From positions 1 through 39,363 of the forward strand of contig JANPJV010000088.1 of NCBI GenBank assembly GCA_031425695.1: a DNA stretch of 39,363 bases, read 5' to 3'. This DNA is from JANPJV01 sp031425695. Its GTDB lineage: Bacteria > Pseudomonadota > Gammaproteobacteria > Xanthomonadales > SZUA-5. The notes beneath the pieces were generated by a model that worked only from the letters and a program-made list of their open reading frames with translations, was not told the DNA's origin and ran no database searches. This document shows, piece after piece, positions 23,926 through 33,460 of the stretch (positions are counted from its first letter, which is position 1; each line of letters opens with the position of its first letter). Both the position numbers and the translations under genes were made by a program.

Positions 23926-26694
23926 TTACTGCGGCGTGCGGATGACTTCCCGCTGCAGGTAATCAACGACGCGAATGCGCAGATCGCGCGCACCGGTTGG
24001 GCCGTAGGTCGGGGCCGAGAACACGCGGGCGTTGGAGGTGTGCTGCGAGCCGAGACAGATCGCCGCGAAGCCCGACACGCCGCCGAACGGGTTCACTGCA
24101 TGGTAGCCGCCGACCACTGCACCGCTATTGAACCCACCACCGGGGCGGTTTACGAACTGGGTCACCATGGAAACGAAGACCTCGCCGTCCGCGGCTCCGC
24201 CGGGCTGGCTGGCAGCACCGGTCGGGGCAACCGTGACCACGTAGAAGCCTGGGTTGAGGTTGATCGAACGCGTGAACTGTTGCGCGGTGGTCAGGTTCGC
24301 AGTGAGCTCGAGCACGGTCTCGTTGACGCCGGGCGCCGGGTTGCGGATGACGGTGATACGGACCGGCAGTGAGCCCGACGGATTGCCCGTGGGGCGACCG
24401 TTGATCGCCAGATCGAGGCGCTGCTGCTCATTGGCCGGATTGGCGAAGTTGACCCCGGCAAACGCCGCCTGGGTACCATCGACCAGACCACCGAAATTGA
24501 GCCCGCCTTCCAGCCGCTGGGTGCCCGGCGGGTTGATCACGAACTGCAGGCCGAAAATCCCTGGGCTGACGCCTGGACCCGGGCCGTCTTCGACGTTGGC
24601 CGTGAAATAACCGAACGGACAGCTGGCGAACGGCGGTACTGGGATCGGCAGGGTGAAGTTGCTGAACTGCGGCTCGTCGGCGCTGCCGCCACCGGAAGAC
24701 ACCTGCCAGCTCGCGGTCAGGTTGAGACCGCTATAGGCGGTGAAGCCGTGGATCATCACGTGCCAGGTGCCGGCGGCCGGATTCGCGAACGAACACAGGC
24801 CTGCGGGGCCGGTGTCGAAGCCGCGGCAGTCATAGATCTCGGTGGTCGGCGGGGCGCCAAAGCGCACGTACAGGTCCGGGTCACCGGTATTGCCTGCCGC
24901 GCCACTGGTCTGGACGTTGAGATTGGTGGCGCCTGCAGGAATGGTAAAGGTATAGAACGTGGTGGAATTCAAGCCACCAGAGATGCCGGTTACGGCCACG
25001 CCGTTCTGCAGCACGCTGCCACCGCCACCGCCGCTGCCGTTGAAGGTGGCGGTCACGCTGCGTGCGGCGTTGATCGTGACGGAGCAAGCGCTACCAGCGA
25101 CGCTGTCACAGCCGGTGAAGCCAGCAAAGGTCGAACCACTGGCCGGCGTAGCGGTCAATATGACCTGCGCACCCGAGGCGAAGCCCGCACTGCAAGTCGC
25201 TCCGCAATTGATGCCGGCCGGCGAGCTGGTCACTGTACCGGTGCCGTTGCCGGCGCGGACGACGGTGAGCGACTGCGTGCCCGCGCCACCCGGCGACAAG
25301 AACTGCTGGATGTTCGGGTAGTCGAGATCGAAGCGCGAAAACGCGTCGGTATTGGCAGGCGTGCTGATATTGCCGCTGTTTGAACACGAGGCAGAGCCAC
25401 CGTAGAGACCGCCGCGCAGCGAGTACTGGCTGTTGGCGAAGGTGAGGAGGCCGGCGCCGCTGCTGCCGCCTTCGGTCGAGCCCTGGGTATAACCGGCGCG
25501 GATGAAGCTACCGACGCCCTGGTAGGTGCCAAAACCGGTGGTCTGGCCTTGCGAGACTTTCTTGACGTCGCCGGCGGGGTGGTGAATGACCGTTATCAGC
25601 GTGCCCGCCGCGACCGGCGTGGCATCCCAGCCGCTGAAGCCGGCACCACTCGGCGCCGGGTTGTTGAGGCGCAGCAGCAAGGCATCCGTGTTCGGGTTGT
25701 TGTAAAGGAGCGCGGCGCCACCGCTGACCTGGGTGCGCGGACCGGCGACACCGGAACCGCAGCTGGTGCTTTCCTCGAACCAGAATGTCACCAGGGTATT
25801 GGCGACCGCCTGCGTGCTGATGCAGTGGTTGGCCGAAAAGAAGTAGGGGATGAAGCTGCTGGGGACGGTGTCATTGAGCTGCGTGCCGGTGCAGACAAAT
25901 GAACCGCCATTTTGGAAGCTCATGCGCGCGACGGCGCTCTTCGCCAGCAGGAAGGCATTGGACGGATTGGATACGCAGTTGGCATCAATCTGACACGGAC
26001 CGGACTCGCCGATCTTGGCGAGGTCGATGTCGCCGTACGGCGAGACCAACATGTGCGCAACGCGGTCAACCGAAAGCTCAACCTGGTCGACGGAAGCATT
26101 CGACGGCAGCCACAGTTCGATGATCTGGCGTGCGCCGGGAGACACCGGTGTCCAATACAGCGAATCGGTCAGCTGATACTTCACTTCGGTGCCGGAAACA
26201 ACTTCGACGACGCTGCGCGTCTGCCCGGGGGCGACGAAACGCAGCTCGGCAGTGGCCGGCAGGGCCTTGACCCTGAGCCCGACGCGCAGCGCCTCTGCGC
26301 CTTCGGAGCTGACCGCCAACTGGGTCACCTGCGAACCATCGGCCAACCGCGCCCAGTTGAGCTCTGGCGTGCGGTCGAGCTTGGTGAAATCCGTGAGGTC
26401 GCGCTCGACACCGATCTGCAGCGGCTTGTTGCCTTCGCGCATGTTGTATTCGCGGACGCTCTTGACCTGGTCGTCCACCATGCGCGGCAGCGTGAGCTCC
26501 ACGCGTCCGCCAGGCGCAAAGCCCGGATGCCGTAGCTCATAGCGTTCTGCCGCCTTGACGCTGGTCGGGCCAGCTTCGCCATCGACCTGCATCGCCCCGG
26601 CGGCGCCTGCGCAGAACAATCCGGCGACAGCGAACGCCAGCATGCGTACCGAGCTTCCGAGTGACTGAAACCGTTTTTCCGCGTAGCGAGTCAT
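23926..26694 (-). CDS. Secreted trypsin-like serine peptidase with beta-repeat and PPC domains
   Basis: The 922-residue exported protein has a signal peptide to about residue 34 (AVAGLFCAGAAGA). A propeptide-like region follows (35-230). The chymotrypsin-fold peptidase resembles lysyl endopeptidases: H290 in FFSANHCIS, D337 in NPNTDALLLRL and serine 412 in TEGGSSGAGLL, with paired cysteines. At about 473-552 is a Bacterial-repeat/InlB-B type domain (GNGTGTVTSSPAGINCGATC). A pre-peptidase C-terminal domain follows (565-670: DPDLYVRFGAPPTTEIYDCR). The last 240 residues are unrecognised. The ATG at 26694 has AGGAG upstream; the in-frame ATG at 26808 is unsupported. The PPC domain resembles that of the M14 peptidase at 28235-30741, suggesting both belong to one secreted proteolytic set. 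Confidence 0.9.
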   Translation of the reverse strand: MTRYAEKRFQSLGSSVRMLAFAVAGLFCAGAAGAMQVDGEAGPTSVKAAERYELRHPGFAPGGRVELTLPRMVDDQVKSVREYNMREGNKPLQIGVERDLTDFTKLDRTPELNWARLADGSQVTQLAVSSEGAEALRVGLRVKALPATAELRFVAPGQTRSVVEVVSGTEVKYQLTDSLYWTPVSPGARQIIELWLPSNASVDQVELSVDRVAHMLVSPYGDIDLAKIGESGPCQIDANCVSNPSNAFLLAKSAVARMSFQNGGSFVCTGTQLNDTVPSSFIPYFFSANHCISTQAVANTLVTFWFEESTSCGSGVAGPRTQVSGGAALLYNNPNTDALLLRLNNPAPSGAGFSGWDATPVAAGTLITVIHHPAGDVKKVSQGQTTGFGTYQGVGSFIRAGYTQGSTEGGSSGAGLLTFANSQYSLRGGLYGGSASCSNSGNISTPANTDAFSRFDLDYPNIQQFLSPGGAGTQSLTVVRAGNGTGTVTSSPAGINCGATCSAGFASGAQVILTATPASGSTFAGFTGCDSVAGSACSVTINAARSVTATFNGSGGGGGSVLQNGVAVTGISGGLNSTTFYTFTIPAGATNLNVQTSGAAGNTGDPDLYVRFGAPPTTEIYDCRGFDTGPAGLCSFANPAAGTWHVMIHGFTAYSGLNLTASWQVSSGGGSADEPQFSNFTLPIPVPPFASCPFGYFTANVEDGPGPGVSPGIFGLQFVINPPGTQRLEGGLNFGGLVDGTQAAFAGVNFANPANEQQRLDLAINGRPTGNPSGSLPVRITVIRNPAPGVNETVLELTANLTTAQQFTRSINLNPGFYVVTVAPTGAASQPGGAADGEVFVSMVTQFVNRPGGGFNSGAVVGGYHAVNPFGGVSGFAAICLGSQHTSNARVFSAPTYGPTGARDLRIRVVDYLQREVIRTPQ

Positions 26695-26993
26695 TGTTTT
26701 CGCGCTCCTGAAAGGCATCACGGTGAAAAGCATCACGCAATCACGCACGCAGACAGGCCACGCACGCCACCTACCAATAATGCCGCGTCTCGCGGCGAGG
26801 AACGTCAAGCTAAGGTGTGCGAGAAATGATCGGACACCTGCTGTTCACGTGGGCGCTGTTGCGAGGTGGTTGAACTCCAATCGGCGCCAGAGCAAAAAAT
26901 CATTCCACAGCTGACGCGGATGAAAGCGCGAGGAAATGTCGTCCCCGCAGGTCGTCGATGGAGGCGGGGCAGACGAAACTCATCCCCAGACTT

Positions 26994-27060
26994 CGCGGAT
27001 TTCTGCAGTTTGACAGCGCCGCGGCATAAGGAAATCTGCAGAAATCTGCGAAATCTGCGG
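26994..27060. repeat. Inverted and short direct repeats (AAATCTGC type) upstream of the peptidase gene
   Basis: CGCGGATTTCTGCAG (26994-27008) is the near-perfect inverse of CTGCAGAAATCTGCG (27036-27050). GAAATCTGC-like units also repeat directly at 27031, 27041 and 27050. This lies in the 454-base gap 26695-27148 between two minus-strand genes. The rest of the gap shows no reading frame I would defend; it should contain the peptidase promoter. Confidence 0.6.
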
Positions 27061-27148
27061 ATAAAACTCTTGCTCTGTTTTGATCCTAGTCATCTGTGGG
27101 CAACCCCAGATTGCTCTGATCTGTGCCATCCAGGGCGCCCCGGCCCCG

Positions 27149-27997
27149 TCAAGCTGCCTGCCGACGAAAACCGCGCAAGGGCGGGTCACTGCCGCGTTGC
27201 AGCCAGTTGCTGGCGGCGTAGTGGCTGCGGGCGTCGGTGACGTGGAGGGAATAGGCGTGGCGGGAGCGGGCTGAACGGTTGGGAGCGCTGTAGTGCGGCA
27301 GGAGTCCGTGGAAGCACACCAGGGTGCCGGCGCTGACCGGCAACGGGCGCGCGCGCTCGGCGGGTGGCCACGGAGTGTCGTCCAGCCGGCGCTTGCCCAC
27401 CTTGTGGCCCTCGCGCACGAACAACTCGCGCAACGGACTGCGATGGCCGCCGGGCTCGACCCACAGGCAGCCGTTTTCCAGCGACGCGTCCTCCAACGCG
27501 AACCAGAACGTGGTGACGGTGATCGGGTCGGTGTGCAGAAAGGTCGCGTCCTGGTGCCAGCCGACTTCGCCGCCAATCCCTGGCTGCTTGAAGATGTACA
27601 TGGATTGCCACAGCAAGGGTTCGGCAACGCCGAGGTCGCGCGCTAGCGCGTCCAGGTCCGGACCGCGTGAAAACTCGTCGAAGACCGGATCGCGGTCGTG
27701 CAGCGCATGGCCGATCTTGTTGATCGACAACGCCTTGGGCTGCGCCAGGTTGCCGTTCGCATCGAAGGCTTCTTCCTCGAAGAAACAGCGCACCTGGTCG
27801 GCGGAATCCAAAAACCAGTGATCGGTCGCCAGGGCCTGGTCGCGGGTGGTGAAGACGCTGCGCTGAGCCGGATCGAAGGCATCGACGAGCTCCTGTGCGC
27901 GCGCCCGAACCGCGGCAATTTCTGCTGCCGACTTGAACCCCTCGAGCACGAGAAAGCCTTCGCGCTGGTAGTGATCTTTCTGGTCCTGGCTCAGCAT
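27149..27997 (-). CDS. Phytanoyl-CoA dioxygenase (PhyH) family protein
   Basis: This is a non-haem Fe(II)/2-oxoglutarate oxygenase of 282 residues. The iron ligands are visible as HxD in VGWHQDATFLHT (near 148-150) and the distal histidine in LLPHYSAPNRSARSRHAYSL, with the following arginines placed to bind 2-oxoglutarate. The N-terminus (LSQDQKDHYQREGFLVLEGF) is typical of the family. Bacterial members hydroxylate varied substrates, so the substrate is unknown. It is divergent from the M14 peptidase gene with 237 bases between, and upstream of the trypsin-like gene on the same strand, but the long gap argues against cotranscription. Confidence 0.9.
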   Translation of the reverse strand: MLSQDQKDHYQREGFLVLEGFKSAAEIAAVRARAQELVDAFDPAQRSVFTTRDQALATDHWFLDSADQVRCFFEEEAFDANGNLAQPKALSINKIGHALHDRDPVFDEFSRGPDLDALARDLGVAEPLLWQSMYIFKQPGIGGEVGWHQDATFLHTDPITVTTFWFALEDASLENGCLWVEPGGHRSPLRELFVREGHKVGKRRLDDTPWPPAERARPLPVSAGTLVCFHGLLPHYSAPNRSARSRHAYSLHVTDARSHYAASNWLQRGSDPPLRGFRRQAA

Positions 27998-28119
27998 GGC
28001 GAGCTTTCGAGAAGAATGCGAAGGATTGTACGCTGCCGCACGTCAAACGCTACGAAATGTTGCAGCGCAACTCGCTTGCGTGACCACACTCTGGGATTCT
28101 CCGTGCGCCTTGCACCGAA

Positions 28120-28234
28120 CGCCCGTAACCCGGGCGCTTTGGCGGTCTCTGGGGAGAGACCGAATCCTGCAGGGCCTTTGCCGCGTTGGCGCAATGCCGG
28201 CGTGTCCGCTGGGGTACTGGGGAGGAAGGCTTCA
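28120..28234 (+). promoter_or_regulatory. Structured 5' leader of the M14 peptidase gene
   Basis: Before the strong ribosome-binding site GGAGGAAGG (28221-28229) the leader can form a 6-bp hairpin (CGCCCG 28120-28125 with CGGGCG 28131-28136). It can also form a perfect 8-bp hairpin with a GGGG loop (CGGTCTCT 28143-28150 with AGAGACCG 28155-28162). Smaller pairings of GCAATGCCGG follow. It does not match a riboswitch class I can name. It could be an unrecognised cis-regulatory RNA or simply a GC-rich leader. Confidence 0.35.
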
Positions 28235-30741
28235 ATGTTCAAACAACTCGCGTTGTTGGCGTTGGCGTGTGTCACTTCGCTTGCAGGGGCTGCGAGCACT
28301 GTGGCACCGGAAGATCAGGTCTCGTTCGTCACCGTGAAGTATCGCGACGCCGCCGAGCTGCAGGCGATCGCTGCGCAGTTCCAGCATGTGATCGTCGACA
28401 AGAAGCTGAAGAGCGTCAGTACCGAAGCCGCCGGGCGCGATATCGCTGCGTTGCGTGGCGCGGGTTTGAGTGTCAACGTCGATACCGTTGCCACCGCCAA
28501 GCTCCGCAGCATCGAGGAAGCGCTCACACGCACCGGCAGCCTGAAGAGCATTCCGGGTTACGCCTGTTACCGGACGGTCGAAGAAACCCATTCGACGATG
28601 GTGACGCTGGCAACCAGCTACCCCAATCTTGCCCAGGTCAGTGACCTCGGACCGAGCTTCGAAAAATCGCGCAACAGTGCGCTCGGCTACACCATGAAGG
28701 TGCTCAAGCTGACCAATGCCGCCACCAACGCGAGCATTCCCGACAAGCCGAACATGGTGCTCCTGAGCGCCATCCACGCACGCGAGTACACCACCGCCGA
28801 GCTGATGACGCGCTTCGGCGAATGGCTGGTGCAGAACCATGGCACCGATCCGGAAGCCACCTGGCTGCTCGACAACTACCGCTTCCACCTGGTGCTGCAG
28901 GCCAACCCGGATGGGCGCAAAAAGGCCGAGACCGGTCTCTCTGGCGCAAGAACACCAACAACACGGTCGGCAGCTGCAGCAGCAGTTCCTACGGCGTCGA
29001 TCTCAACCGCAATTTTCCTTACCACTGGGGCACCGTCTCCGGTGGTTCGAGCCCGAATCCGTGCGTCGACACCTATCGTGGCGTGAGCGCGGCCTCGGAG
29101 CCGGAGACGGCCAACATCCTCCGCTATGTGGCGGGCACCCGGGGCGCCGATGGGACCTACACCGGCGGCGTGCTGCCAGACCGTCGGCTCGACTCGACCA
29201 CGAGCGTGTCGCCCGCCGATTACGCCGGCATTTTCATGGACATCCACAGCTATTCGCAGTTGGTGCTGTGGCCCTGGGGCGACAGCTTCTCGCTCGCACC
29301 GAATGGCGCGCAGATGCGCACGCTCGGCCGGCGCATGGCCTGGCACAACAACTACAGCCCGGAGCAGGCGAGCGAGCTCTACGCAACCGATGGCTCCACT
29401 GATGACGCCGTGTACGGCCTGCTCGGCGCGCCTGCGTTCACGCTGGAGCTGGGCGTCGCCTTCTTCGAAAGCTGCAGTACGTTCACCAGTACCACGCTGC
29501 CGAAGAACCTGGCCGCCCTGCGCTATGCCGCGCGCACCCTGCAGTCCCCCTACACCCTGCCCACTGGGCCTGATACCACCGCAGTCACGCTGTCCGCGAA
29601 CACGATCACTCAGGGCGGTGTGCTGACGCTCAACGCCACTGTCGACGACGCGCGCTTCAACCAGAGCAACGGCACCGAAGCGACGCAGACGATCATTTCC
29701 GCACGGGCCTACATTGACAAATTGCCCTGGACGGCCGGCGCCGTGCCGATCTCGCTCAGCGCGACCGATGGCAGCTTCAATGCGGTCACGGAAGGCGTCC
29801 GCGGCAGCATCAGCACCGCATCCTTAAGCCCTGGCGTGCATCTGGTCTACGTGCAGGGCACCGACGCTGCGGGCAATGCCGGCACGCCGAATGCAGTGCG
29901 CTTCACGGTCACCGGTGGGAGTGGCAATCTGCCGCCGGTGTCGAATTTCAACTTCACCACGACCGGTTTGAGCGCGAACTTCGCCGACGCTTCCACTGAT
30001 GCGGATGGGTCGGTCGCGTCACGCAGCTGGTTGTTCGGCGATGGCAGCAGCTCGACGCTCACCAATCCGAGCCGCACGTACGCAGCCGCGGGCACCTACA
30101 CGGTCACGCTGACTGTCACCGACAACCTGGGTGCCTCACATAGCAGCAGCCGCTCGGTTACGGTGAGCAGCGTAGCCAACCAGCCGCCGGTGGCGAACTT
30201 CAACTTCACCACCAGCGCGCTCACGGCCACATTCACTGATGCGTCCAGTGATCCCGATGGCACGGTGGCTTCGCGCAGCTGGAATTTCGGTGATGGGAGC
30301 ACCTCGACCGCCGTCAACCCGAGTCGCACATATGCGGCCGCGGGAACCTATACGGTCACCTTGACGGTCACCGACAATCTTGGCGCCGCCCGCTCCAGCA
30401 GCCGTTCCGTGACCGTGAGCACGAGCGGCGGTCTCGGCAATGGCGTGCCCGTTACCGGCATCTCCGGCGCCCGGCTGCAGATGCGCGCGTACACCATCGT
30501 CGTGCCGGCTGGCGCCAGCAACCTGCGCATCACCACCAACAGCGGCAGCGGCGATGCGGATCTGTACGTGCGCTTCGGCAGCGCTCCGACGACCAGCACC
30601 TACAACTGCCGGTCGAATGGCGCCACCAACACCGAGAGCTGCCTGATCAGTGCACCGAGCGCAGGCACGTATCACATTGGCGTGTATGGGTATTCGGCAT
30701 TCAGCGGGTTGACGTTGACGGCGAGCTACCAGAGCCCGTGA
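28235..30741 (+). pseudogene. Secreted M14 zinc carboxypeptidase with two PKD domains and a PPC domain, split by a frameshift
   Basis: The restored protein is about 835 residues: signal peptide (MFKQLALLALACVTSLAGAA), propeptide, M14 peptidase, two PKD domains and a C-terminal PPC domain. Zinc ligands are H181 and E184 in SAIHAREYTTAE and the histidine of FMDIHSYSQLVLWPWG; the catalytic glutamate is in FTLELGVAFFE. Substrate-binding NPDGR and DLNRNF are present. The PKD repeats each contain FGDGS and AAGTYTVTLTVTDNLGA. The frame breaks in a CTCTCT run at 28936-28942. Upstream reads ANPDGRKKAETGLS; the family continuation WRKNTNNTVGSC lies one frame back, as if one base were lost. Everything else is intact, so this is a very recent mutation or a sequencing/assembly error. 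Confidence 0.9.
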
Positions 30742-30983
30742 TGCCAGGGTAGGCCGTAGGCTGCAGTGCGCGCGGCTGCTTGCGCGCTCTGCGGCGCTCT
30801 GTGAATGGCGACCCGGAGTGCCGGTGAGCCCCGGTCCAATCGAGTCGCCAAAATTGGATCGGTCGGCGCGGGCCACACCGGCCTACGCGATCGGCGGCGC
30901 TTTGGAATTGGAAACCCGGTGAGCGCTGCGCGCACATCGGGCTACACTCCGTGCGCCCGGTCCGGGCGCTGCGCGGAGCCCTC

Positions 30984-31910
30984 GTGTCGCCCATCATCAC
31001 GATCAGCGAGCTGACCAAGACCTATGCCTCCGGTCTGCAGGCGCTCGACAACATCAACCTGACGATCAACCGCGGCGAGATCTTTGCGCTGCTCGGTCCG
31101 AATGGGGCCGGCAAGACCACTTTGATCAGCACCGTCTGCGGCATCGTCGGTGCGAGCGCCGGGCGCGTAGTCGCAGACGGGCACGACATCGTCAGCGACT
31201 TCCGTGCGGCGCGCAGCAAGATCGGACTGGTGCCGCAGGAGCTGACGACGGACGCCTTCGAAACCGTCTGGGCGACGGTGAATTTCAGCCGCGGCCTGTT
31301 CGGTCGCCCGCGCAATTACGCACTGGTCGAGGAGCTTCTGCGCAAGCTTTCGCTGTGGGAAAAGAAGGATTCGAAGATCATGACGCTCTCGGGCGGCATG
31401 AAGCGCCGGGTGATGATTGCCAAGGCGCTGTCGCACGAGCCCATCATCCTGTTCCTGGACGAGCCGAGCGCCGGCGTCGATGTCGAGTTGCGGCGTGACA
31501 TGTGGGAGATGGTGCGCTCGTTGCGCGCGACCGGCGTCACCATCATCCTGACCACGCACTACATCGAAGAAGCTGAGGAAATGGCCGACCGCATTGGCGT
31601 GATGAGCCGCGGGAAACTGATCCTGGTCGAGGAAAAAGCGGCGCTCATGCGCAAGCTCGGCAAGAAGCAGCTGACCCTTGAACTCAAGCAGCCCTTGGCG
31701 ACGATCCCGGCGGACCTGGCACCGCTGCCACTCTCATTGAGCGACGAGGGAACCCGGCTCACCTACAGCTTCGACGTCCAGAGCGAAGAGACTGGCATAG
31801 CCGACCTGCTGCGACGCCTGAGCCTGCACGGCATCGATTTTCGTGACCTCAACACCAGCCAGAGCTCGCTCGAAGACATCTTCGTGTCGCTGGTGAGGGC
31901 GCGCCCGTGA
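30984..31910 (+). CDS. ABC exporter ATP-binding protein, YadG-like
   Basis: This is the ATPase of an ABC-2 type exporter, 308 residues. Walker A is GPNGAGKTT, the Q-loop region is IGLVPQELTTDAFETVW, the signature is LSGGMKRRVMIAKAL, Walker B is ILFLDEPSAGVDVELRRDMW and the switch is TTHYIEEAEEMADR. The LVPQE, SAGVDVELRR and final LEDIFVSLV segments closely resemble Escherichia coli YadG (from memory). The GTG at 30984 has GGAG six bases before it and begins the conserved domain; an ATG at 30951 would add eleven residues without support. Its stop overlaps the permease start. The substrate of YadGH-type exporters is unknown. Confidence 0.92.
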   Translation: MSPIITISELTKTYASGLQALDNINLTINRGEIFALLGPNGAGKTTLISTVCGIVGASAGRVVADGHDIVSDFRAARSKIGLVPQELTTDAFETVWATVNFSRGLFGRPRNYALVEELLRKLSLWEKKDSKIMTLSGGMKRRVMIAKALSHEPIILFLDEPSAGVDVELRRDMWEMVRSLRATGVTIILTTHYIEEAEEMADRIGVMSRGKLILVEEKAALMRKLGKKQLTLELKQPLATIPADLAPLPLSLSDEGTRLTYSFDVQSEETGIADLLRRLSLHGIDFRDLNTSQSSLEDIFVSLVRARP

Positions 31911-32671
31911 ATGTTCACGCGATCCGCGCCATCTACCGTTTCGAGATGGCGCGCACCTTTCGTACGCTCATGCAGAGCATCGCCTCGCCGGTGCTGTCGA
32001 CCTCGTTGTATTTCGTCGTGTTCGGTGCCGCGATTGGTTCCCGCATGGGCGAGATGGGCGGCGGCATCAGCTACGGCGCCTTCATCATTCCGGGATTGGT
32101 GATGCTCTCGCTGTTGAATGAAAGCATCTCCAATGCCTCCTTCGGGATCTACATGCCGAAATGGTCGGGGACCATTTATGAGTTGCTGTCGGCCCCGGTC
32201 TCGGTGGTCGAGGTGGTAGCCGGCTACGTCGGCGCGGCTGCGAGCAAGTCGTTGATCCTGGGTGTGCTGATCCTTGCCACCGCGCGCCTGTTCGTCGACT
32301 ACGACATCCTGCATCCGTTCTGGATGCTGTTCTTTCTGGTCCTCACGGCGGTCACGTTCAGCCTGTTCGGTTTCATCATCGGCATCTGGGCCGACAGCTT
32401 CGAAAAGCTCCAGGTGATTCCCCTGATGATCATCACGCCGCTGACCTTCCTGGGCGGCAGCTTCTATTCTATCGACATGCTCCCCCCGCTGTGGCAGAAG
32501 ATCACGCTGTTCAACCCGGTGGTCTACCTGATCAGTGGTTTTCGCTGGAGTTTCTTTGGTGTCTCCGATGTCAGCGTCGGAATCAGTATTGCGATGGCAC
32601 TGCTGTTCTTGCTGCTGTGCCTTGGCGTGGTCTGGTGGATCTTCAGGACCGGGTATCGCCTGAAGAATTGA
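31907..32671 (+). CDS. ABC-2 type exporter permease, YadH-like
   Basis: This is the membrane partner of the preceding ATPase: 254 residues with about six membrane helices. Conserved ABC-2 features are LYFVVFGAAIGSRMGEMGG, FIIPGLVMLSLLNESISNAS, the loop IYELLSAPVSVVEVVAGYVG and the late motif PLTFLGGSFYSIDMLPPLWQ, then FNPVVYLISGFRWSF. These match the YadH family. The GTG start overlaps the ATPase stop (GTGA), a tight operon. The next gene starts 39 bases later, so the exporter may be cotranscribed with the glycan genes. Confidence 0.92.
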   Translation: MNVHAIRAIYRFEMARTFRTLMQSIASPVLSTSLYFVVFGAAIGSRMGEMGGGISYGAFIIPGLVMLSLLNESISNASFGIYMPKWSGTIYELLSAPVSVVEVVAGYVGAAASKSLILGVLILATARLFVDYDILHPFWMLFFLVLTAVTFSLFGFIIGIWADSFEKLQVIPLMIITPLTFLGGSFYSIDMLPPLWQKITLFNPVVYLISGFRWSFFGVSDVSVGISIAMALLFLLLCLGVVWWIFRTGYRLKN

Positions 32672-32710
32672 TTCCCTGAACGGCAGAGATGACGTGCGTG
32701 ACCGCGTGAC

Positions 32711-33460
32711 ATGAATATCGAGATGTATCGGCTGTTCTTCAATGTCGAGCAGAAGCATTGGTGGTTCGTCGCGCGCCGGGATATCGTGGTCGACGTGATC
32801 GCGCGACACTTCCGGCCGGGAGCCGACGCCAAGATCCTCGATATCGGCTGCGGAGCCGGCTTGATGTTGAACGCGCTCGGGCACTTCGGCGAGACTTTCG
32901 GCATGGATAACGCCGAGGCGGCAATCACGCTCAGCCGCGAGGTTTTTCCGGGGACGGTTCGCTTCGGAGAACTTCCAGACCAGGTTCCTTATCCGCAAGG
33001 ATCCTTCAACCTGATCACGGCACTGGACGTCATCGAGCACATCGATTCCGACGTCGAATCCCTGAAGGCAATGCATGCTCTACTGGTGCCCGGCGGCATG
33101 GCCGTCATCACGGTGCCGGCATTCATGTTCCTGTGGACGGAGTTCGACGAAATCAACGAACACAAGCGGCGCTATTCCCGGGCCGAGCTCGAGACGAAGC
33201 TGCGCCAAGCCGGGTTCACCGTCGAGAAACTGTCCTACTTCAACACGCTGCTGTTCCCCCTGGCCTTGGCGGTCCGGGCACTCAACCGGCTGTTCAAGCG
33301 CAGCGGTGCCCGCGACCTGGAGCTGCCCAACCCCTCCGTCAATGCGGCGCTCACCCGCATTTTCCGGATTGAAAAGCCGCTGCTCAGATACATGAGCTTC
33401 CCGTATGGCGTATCGCTGATGGCGGTGGTCAGGCGAAGTGCGCAGGAAACTGCGGCATGA
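32711..33460 (+). CDS. Class I SAM-dependent methyltransferase of a glycan cluster
   Basis: The 249-residue product begins MNIEMYRLFFNVEQKHWWFV, with the HWWF...ARR N-terminus seen in many methyltransferases of surface-polysaccharide loci. Motif I is AKILDIGCGAGLMLNAL, followed by ETFGMDNAEAA, the post-motif ITALDVIEHIDSD and GGMAVITVPAFMFLW. It shares the HKRRYSRAEL element with the methyltransferase at 20955-21662. It overlaps the next gene in ATGA, so a role in methylating a sugar or lipid intermediate of this cluster is a reasonable guess; the substrate is not shown. Confidence 0.85.
   Translation: MNIEMYRLFFNVEQKHWWFVARRDIVVDVIARHFRPGADAKILDIGCGAGLMLNALGHFGETFGMDNAEAAITLSREVFPGTVRFGELPDQVPYPQGSFNLITALDVIEHIDSDVESLKAMHALLVPGGMAVITVPAFMFLWTEFDEINEHKRRYSRAELETKLRQAGFTVEKLSYFNTLLFPLALAVRALNRLFKRSGARDLELPNPSVNAALTRIFRIEKPLLRYMSFPYGVSLMAVVRRSAQETAA

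Noticed and set aside
28143..28234. Glycine riboswitch
   Set aside because: Only the GGGGAGAGACCG part fits; the conserved downstream core expected of the class is absent, and the gene is a peptidase rather than a glycine gene.
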